Shown here piece after piece: positions 60,921 through 64,000 of a DNA stretch of 64,000 nucleotides (the stretch's first letter is position 1; the number at the start of each line of letters is the position of its first letter). The stretch lies in the NCBI GenBank assembly GCA_050248795.1, contig JBFWRS010000017.1, positions 4,010-68,009 on the forward strand. The letters are read 5' to 3'. Source of the DNA: CAZTDU01 sp050248795. Its GTDB lineage: Bacteria; Pseudomonadota; Gammaproteobacteria; Burkholderiales; SG8-39. The position numbers were made by a program, and so were the translations under genes. The notes under the pieces are model-generated. The model was given only the letters and a program-made list of their open reading frames with translations. It searched no databases and had not been told where the DNA came from.

Positions 60921-62912
60921 ATGACAGCGCACGCAGCGGACCGCGAACTCGCCAACGCCATCCGCGCGCTGGCCATGGATGCCGTCCAGGCGGCGAACTC
61001 GGGGCATCCGGGCATGCCGATGGGCATGGCGGAGGCCGCGCTGGCGCTATGGGGGCGGCACCTCCGGCACAATCCGGCGAATCCGGCGTGGCCGAACCGC
61101 GACCGCTTCGTGCTGTCGAACGGCCACGGCTCGATGCTGCTGTACGCGCTGCTGCATCTCACCGGCTACGACCTGCCGATGGAAGAACTCAGGCGCTTCC
61201 GGCAGCTGCATTCGAAGACGCCGGGCCACCCCGAAATCGGCTGCGCCCCGGGAGTGGAGACCACCACCGGGCCGCTCGGCCAGGGAATCTCCAACGCCGT
61301 GGGCATGGCGATCGCGGAGCGGCTGCTCGCCGCGGAGTTCAACCGTCCGGGTTTCGACGTGGTGGACCACCACACCTACGTGTTCCTCGGCGATGGCTGC
61401 CTGATGGAAGGCGTGTCGCACGAATCCTGCGCGCTCGCCGGCACGCTCGCGCTGGGCAAGCTCGTCGCGGTGTACGACGACAACGGCATCTCGATCGACT
61501 CGGAGAAGGGCAGCATCCGCCAGTGGTACACCGACGACGTGAAAAAGCGCTTCGAGGCCTACGGCTGGCAGGTGATCGCCAATGTCGACGGCCACGATGT
61601 CGAGGCGATGTCGAAGGCGATCCGCAAGGCGAGGCGCGAATCCGCCAGGCCGACGCTCATCTGCGCGAAGACCGTGATCGGCAAAGGCGCGCCGAACCGG
61701 CAGAACACCGGCGCGGCGCACGGCGCCCCGCTTGGCGACGCCGAAGTCGCCGCGACGCGCGAGGCGATCGGCTGGCCGCATCCGCCTTTCGTGGTACCGC
61801 AGCCGGTGTACGACGGCTGGAACGCCAGGCGCAAGGGCGCGGCAGCAGAGCGCAAGTGGAAGAAGCTCTTTGCCGCATACGCCGCGGCGCATCCCGGGCT
61901 CGCCGCCGAGTTCATGCGCAGGGCCGCGGGCGATTTGCCGGCCGAATTCAGCGCCCGTGCCGACGCGCTTGCGGCCGAACTGGCGGCGAAGGCGGAGACG
62001 CTCGCCACGCGCAAGGCTTCGCAGAACGTGCTCGAGGCGCTGAAGCCGGCGCTGCCGGAACTGGTGGGCGGCTCGGCCGACCTCACCGGCTCCAACCTGA
62101 CCATGGTGAAGTCCTCGAAGGTCGTCGGTGCGTCCGGGCCGGGGAACTACATCTTCTACGGGGTGCGCGAGTTCGGCATGTGCGCGATCATGAGCGGCCT
62201 GGCACTGCATGGCGGCATCATTCCCTACGGCGGTACCTTCCTGGTTTTCTCCGACTACGCGCGCAACGCGATCAGGCTCGCCGCGCTGATGAAGCGGCGC
62301 GTGATCTACGTCTTCACGCATGATTCCATCGGACTGGGCGAGGACGGGCCGACGCACCAGCCGATCGAGCATCTCGCCAGCCTGAGGCTGATCCCGAACC
62401 TCGATGTCTGGCGTCCCTGCGACACGGTGGAAACTGCGGTTGCCTGGTCGGCGGCCCTGCAGCGCAAGGACGGGCCGGGCATGCTGGTGCTGTCGCGCCA
62501 GAACCTGCCGTGTGCGCCGCACGCGTCGGTTGCGGACATCGCCCGCGGCGGCTATGTGCTTGCCGATGCACCCGGCGCACGGGCGGTGATCATCGCCACC
62601 GGCTCGGAAGTGTCGCTGGCGCTGGCGGCGCAGAAGCAGCTCGACATCCCGGTTCGCGTCGTCTCCATGCCCTCGACGAGCGTGTTCGACCGCCAGGACG
62701 CCGCGTACCGCGAAGCGGTGCTGCCGCGCGGCCTGCCGCGCGTCGCGGTCGAGGCGGGCGTCAGCGCGTACTGGCGCAAGTACGTGGGGCTGGAGGGCGG
62801 CGTCGTCGGCATCGATACCTTCGGCGAGTCCGCACCCGCTGCGGACCTGTTCAGGCATTTCGGCTTCACTCCCGACAATGTTGCAAACGCGGTAAGGAGC
62901 GTACTGTCATGA
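60921..62912 (+). CDS. tkt: Transketolase
   Basis: A 663-residue thiamine-diphosphate enzyme that transfers two-carbon units between sugar phosphates in the pentose phosphate or Calvin pathways. AANSGHPGMPMG and GHGSMLLYALLH lie in the PP domain, FLGDGCLMEG is the ThDP-metal motif, GKGAPNRQNTGAAHGAPLG follows, and the Pyr domain has GVREFGMCAIMSG and HDSIGLGEDGPTHQPIE. Full length. Its stop overlaps the gap start (ATGA). Confidence 0.97.
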   Translation: MTAHAADRELANAIRALAMDAVQAANSGHPGMPMGMAEAALALWGRHLRHNPANPAWPNRDRFVLSNGHGSMLLYALLHLTGYDLPMEELRRFRQLHSKTPGHPEIGCAPGVETTTGPLGQGISNAVGMAIAERLLAAEFNRPGFDVVDHHTYVFLGDGCLMEGVSHESCALAGTLALGKLVAVYDDNGISIDSEKGSIRQWYTDDVKKRFEAYGWQVIANVDGHDVEAMSKAIRKARRESARPTLICAKTVIGKGAPNRQNTGAAHGAPLGDAEVAATREAIGWPHPPFVVPQPVYDGWNARRKGAAAERKWKKLFAAYAAAHPGLAAEFMRRAAGDLPAEFSARADALAAELAAKAETLATRKASQNVLEALKPALPELVGGSADLTGSNLTMVKSSKVVGASGPGNYIFYGVREFGMCAIMSGLALHGGIIPYGGTFLVFSDYARNAIRLAALMKRRVIYVFTHDSIGLGEDGPTHQPIEHLASLRLIPNLDVWRPCDTVETAVAWSAALQRKDGPGMLVLSRQNLPCAPHASVADIARGGYVLADAPGARAVIIATGSEVSLALAAQKQLDIPVRVVSMPSTSVFDRQDAAYREAVLPRGLPRVAVEAGVSAYWRKYVGLEGGVVGIDTFGESAPAADLFRHFGFTPDNVANAVRSVLS

Positions 62913-63922
62913 CCATCAATGTAGCGATCAACGGATTCGGCAGGATCGGGCGCAACATCGTTCGCGCGCACTACGAGTACGGCAAGAAGCACGACCTGCG
63001 CATCGTTGCCGTAAACGACCTCGCCGAGGCAAAGACCAACGCGCACCTGCTGCAGCACGACACCGCGCACGGCCGTTTCGGCTCGAAGGTCGAGGTCGAC
63101 GGCAACCACCTGGTCGTCGACGGCGACCGCATCCGCGTCTGCGCCGAGCGGGATCCGGCCAAGCTGCCGTGGAAGGAGCTCGGCGTCGACGTGGTCTTCG
63201 AGTGCACCGGGATCTTCTCCAGCAAGGCAAAGGCGAGCGCCCACCTCACCGCCGGCGCGAAGAAGGTGATCATTTCGGCACCGGGCGGCAAGGACGTCGA
63301 CGGCACGGTTGTGTTCGGCGTCAACCACCAGAATCTCAAGGCGTCGGACACCGTGATCTCGAACGCCTCGTGCACGACCAACTGCCTCGCGCCGCTGGTC
63401 AAGGTGCTGGACGAATCGGTCGGCGTGGTGTCGGGCCTGATGACGACGGTGCACGCATACACCAATGACCAGGTACTCACCGACGTGTTCCACGAGGACC
63501 TGCGCCGTGCGCGGGCGGCCGCGATGAACATGATCCCCACCAAGACCGGCGCCGCTGCCGCCGTCGGCCTGGTGCTGCCGCACCTGAACGGCAAGCTCGA
63601 CGGCTTTGCCATCCGCGTACCCACCATCAACGTATCGATCGTCGACCTGACGTTCGTCGCCCGCAAGGCCACCAGCGTCGACGAGGTGAACGCGGCGGTG
63701 AAGAAAGCGGCCGAAGGCGCGCTGAAGGGCATCCTCGAGTACAACAAGGATCCGCTGGTGTCGTCGGACTTCAACCACAACCCGGCGAGCTCGGTGTTCG
63801 ACTCCACGCTCACCAAGGTCTCCGAGGGCACGCTGGTCAAGGTCACTTCCTGGTACGACAACGAGTGGGGCTTCTCGAACCGCATGCTCGACACCACCGT
63901 TGCGCTGATGAACGCGAAGTAG
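62909..63922 (+). CDS. gap: Type I glyceraldehyde-3-phosphate dehydrogenase
   Basis: A 337-residue enzyme. INGFGRIGRN binds NAD, catalytic Cys155 lies in SNASCTTNCLAPL, and the His in TTVHAYTNDQ and YDNEWGFSNRM complete the active site. It oxidises glyceraldehyde 3-phosphate in glycolysis or acts in reverse with the Calvin cycle. An Asp in the VNDLAE strand suggests NAD preference. The ATG overlaps the tkt stop. Confidence 0.97.
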   Translation: MTINVAINGFGRIGRNIVRAHYEYGKKHDLRIVAVNDLAEAKTNAHLLQHDTAHGRFGSKVEVDGNHLVVDGDRIRVCAERDPAKLPWKELGVDVVFECTGIFSSKAKASAHLTAGAKKVIISAPGGKDVDGTVVFGVNHQNLKASDTVISNASCTTNCLAPLVKVLDESVGVVSGLMTTVHAYTNDQVLTDVFHEDLRRARAAAMNMIPTKTGAAAAVGLVLPHLNGKLDGFAIRVPTINVSIVDLTFVARKATSVDEVNAAVKKAAEGALKGILEYNKDPLVSSDFNHNPASSVFDSTLTKVSEGTLVKVTSWYDNEWGFSNRMLDTTVALMNAK

Positions 63923-63926
63923 CGCC

Positions 63927-64000
63927 ATGAAGTTCCGCCGCATGTCGGAGGTCGACCTGGCCGGCAAGCGGGTATTCATCCGCGCCGACCTGAACGTGCC
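63927..64000 (+). CDS. pgk: Phosphoglycerate kinase, N-terminal fragment (runs off window)
   Basis: Only the first 24 codons are present: MKFRRMSEVDLAGKRVFIRADLNVP, and VFIRADLNVP is the diagnostic N-terminus of phosphoglycerate kinase. It lies 4 bases after gap, matching the tkt-gap-pgk order of many betaproteobacteria. No functional residues beyond the first strand can be judged. Confidence 0.92.
   Translation, partial: MKFRRMSEVDLAGKRVFIRADLNV

Overview
The window is a continuous, gene-dense piece of a GC-rich (about two thirds G+C) Gram-negative chromosome, with no phage, insertion sequence, CRISPR array or rRNA in it. Gene order points to a betaproteobacterium (Burkholderiales/Nitrosomonadales type): yebC-ruvC-ruvA-ruvB followed by ybgC-tolQRAB-pal-cpoB, the rpoZ/gmk/yicC group next to rph-rdgB-hemW, and tkt-gap-pgk. 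That lineage call is inference from gene order and protein style, not from a marker tree. Coding density is extreme: most neighbours overlap by 1-4 bases (ATGA, GTGA, TTGA junctions), GTG and TTG starts are frequent, and no gene-free stretch exceeds about 250 bases.

Layout. 1-2220: end of an amidohydrolase gene, a small Met/His-rich secreted protein and a di-haem peroxidase (MauG-like). 2180-6605 (minus): gabD, a fatty-acid desaturase and an acetyl-CoA-synthetase-like ligase. 6678-16217: a complete phosphate regulon, with pstS, a tandem-repeat lipoprotein, pstC, pstA and pstB on the minus strand, divergent from phoU-phoB-phoR; two good Pho boxes sit in the shared promoter region. 16221-19438 (minus): a DMT permease, a short-chain dehydrogenase and a HerA-like ATPase. 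19456-30338: yebC, ruvCAB, a rhomboid protease, ybgC, the whole Tol-Pal envelope system, queC and a YeeE/YedE thiosulfate-type transporter, followed by tRNA-Lys. 30464-33241: an XRE/ScfR-type regulator divergent from a ketopantoate-reductase-like gene, with three phased direct repeats between them. 33254-41268: an SRAP protein, then a glycan-modification island (DegT aminotransferase, HMW1C-like GT41 glycosyltransferase, NeuD acetyltransferase, a frameshifted GT2, and a methyltransferase on the other strand) that surrounds an HtrA protease.

41273-49590: spoT, rpoZ, gmk, yicC (minus) against a Ser/Thr kinase, a PP2C phosphatase, rph, rdgB and hemW (plus). 49625-54163: a sugar-acid catabolism block (IlvD-type dehydratase, two SDRs, FAH-type hydrolase), consistent with a non-phosphorylative L-fucose/L-rhamnose-like route ending in pyruvate plus lactate. 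54192-58485: an AtzG/AtzE-like amidase pair divergent from an M20 carbamoylase and an omega-amino-acid:pyruvate aminotransferase, probably nitrogen salvage from ureido compounds and beta-alanine. 58529-60844 (minus): a fused S-adenosylmethionine decarboxylase-spermidine synthase and nudC. 60921-64000: tkt, gap and the start of pgk.

Most of the window is housekeeping. The parts I would look at again are the pst-linked repeat lipoprotein, the 14-bp phased repeats at 32067-32103, the GT41 island with its broken GT2, the SRAP protein with a changed active-site asparagine, and the SpeD-SpeE fusion with a leader hairpin. I did not find a clearly new defence or mobile system.
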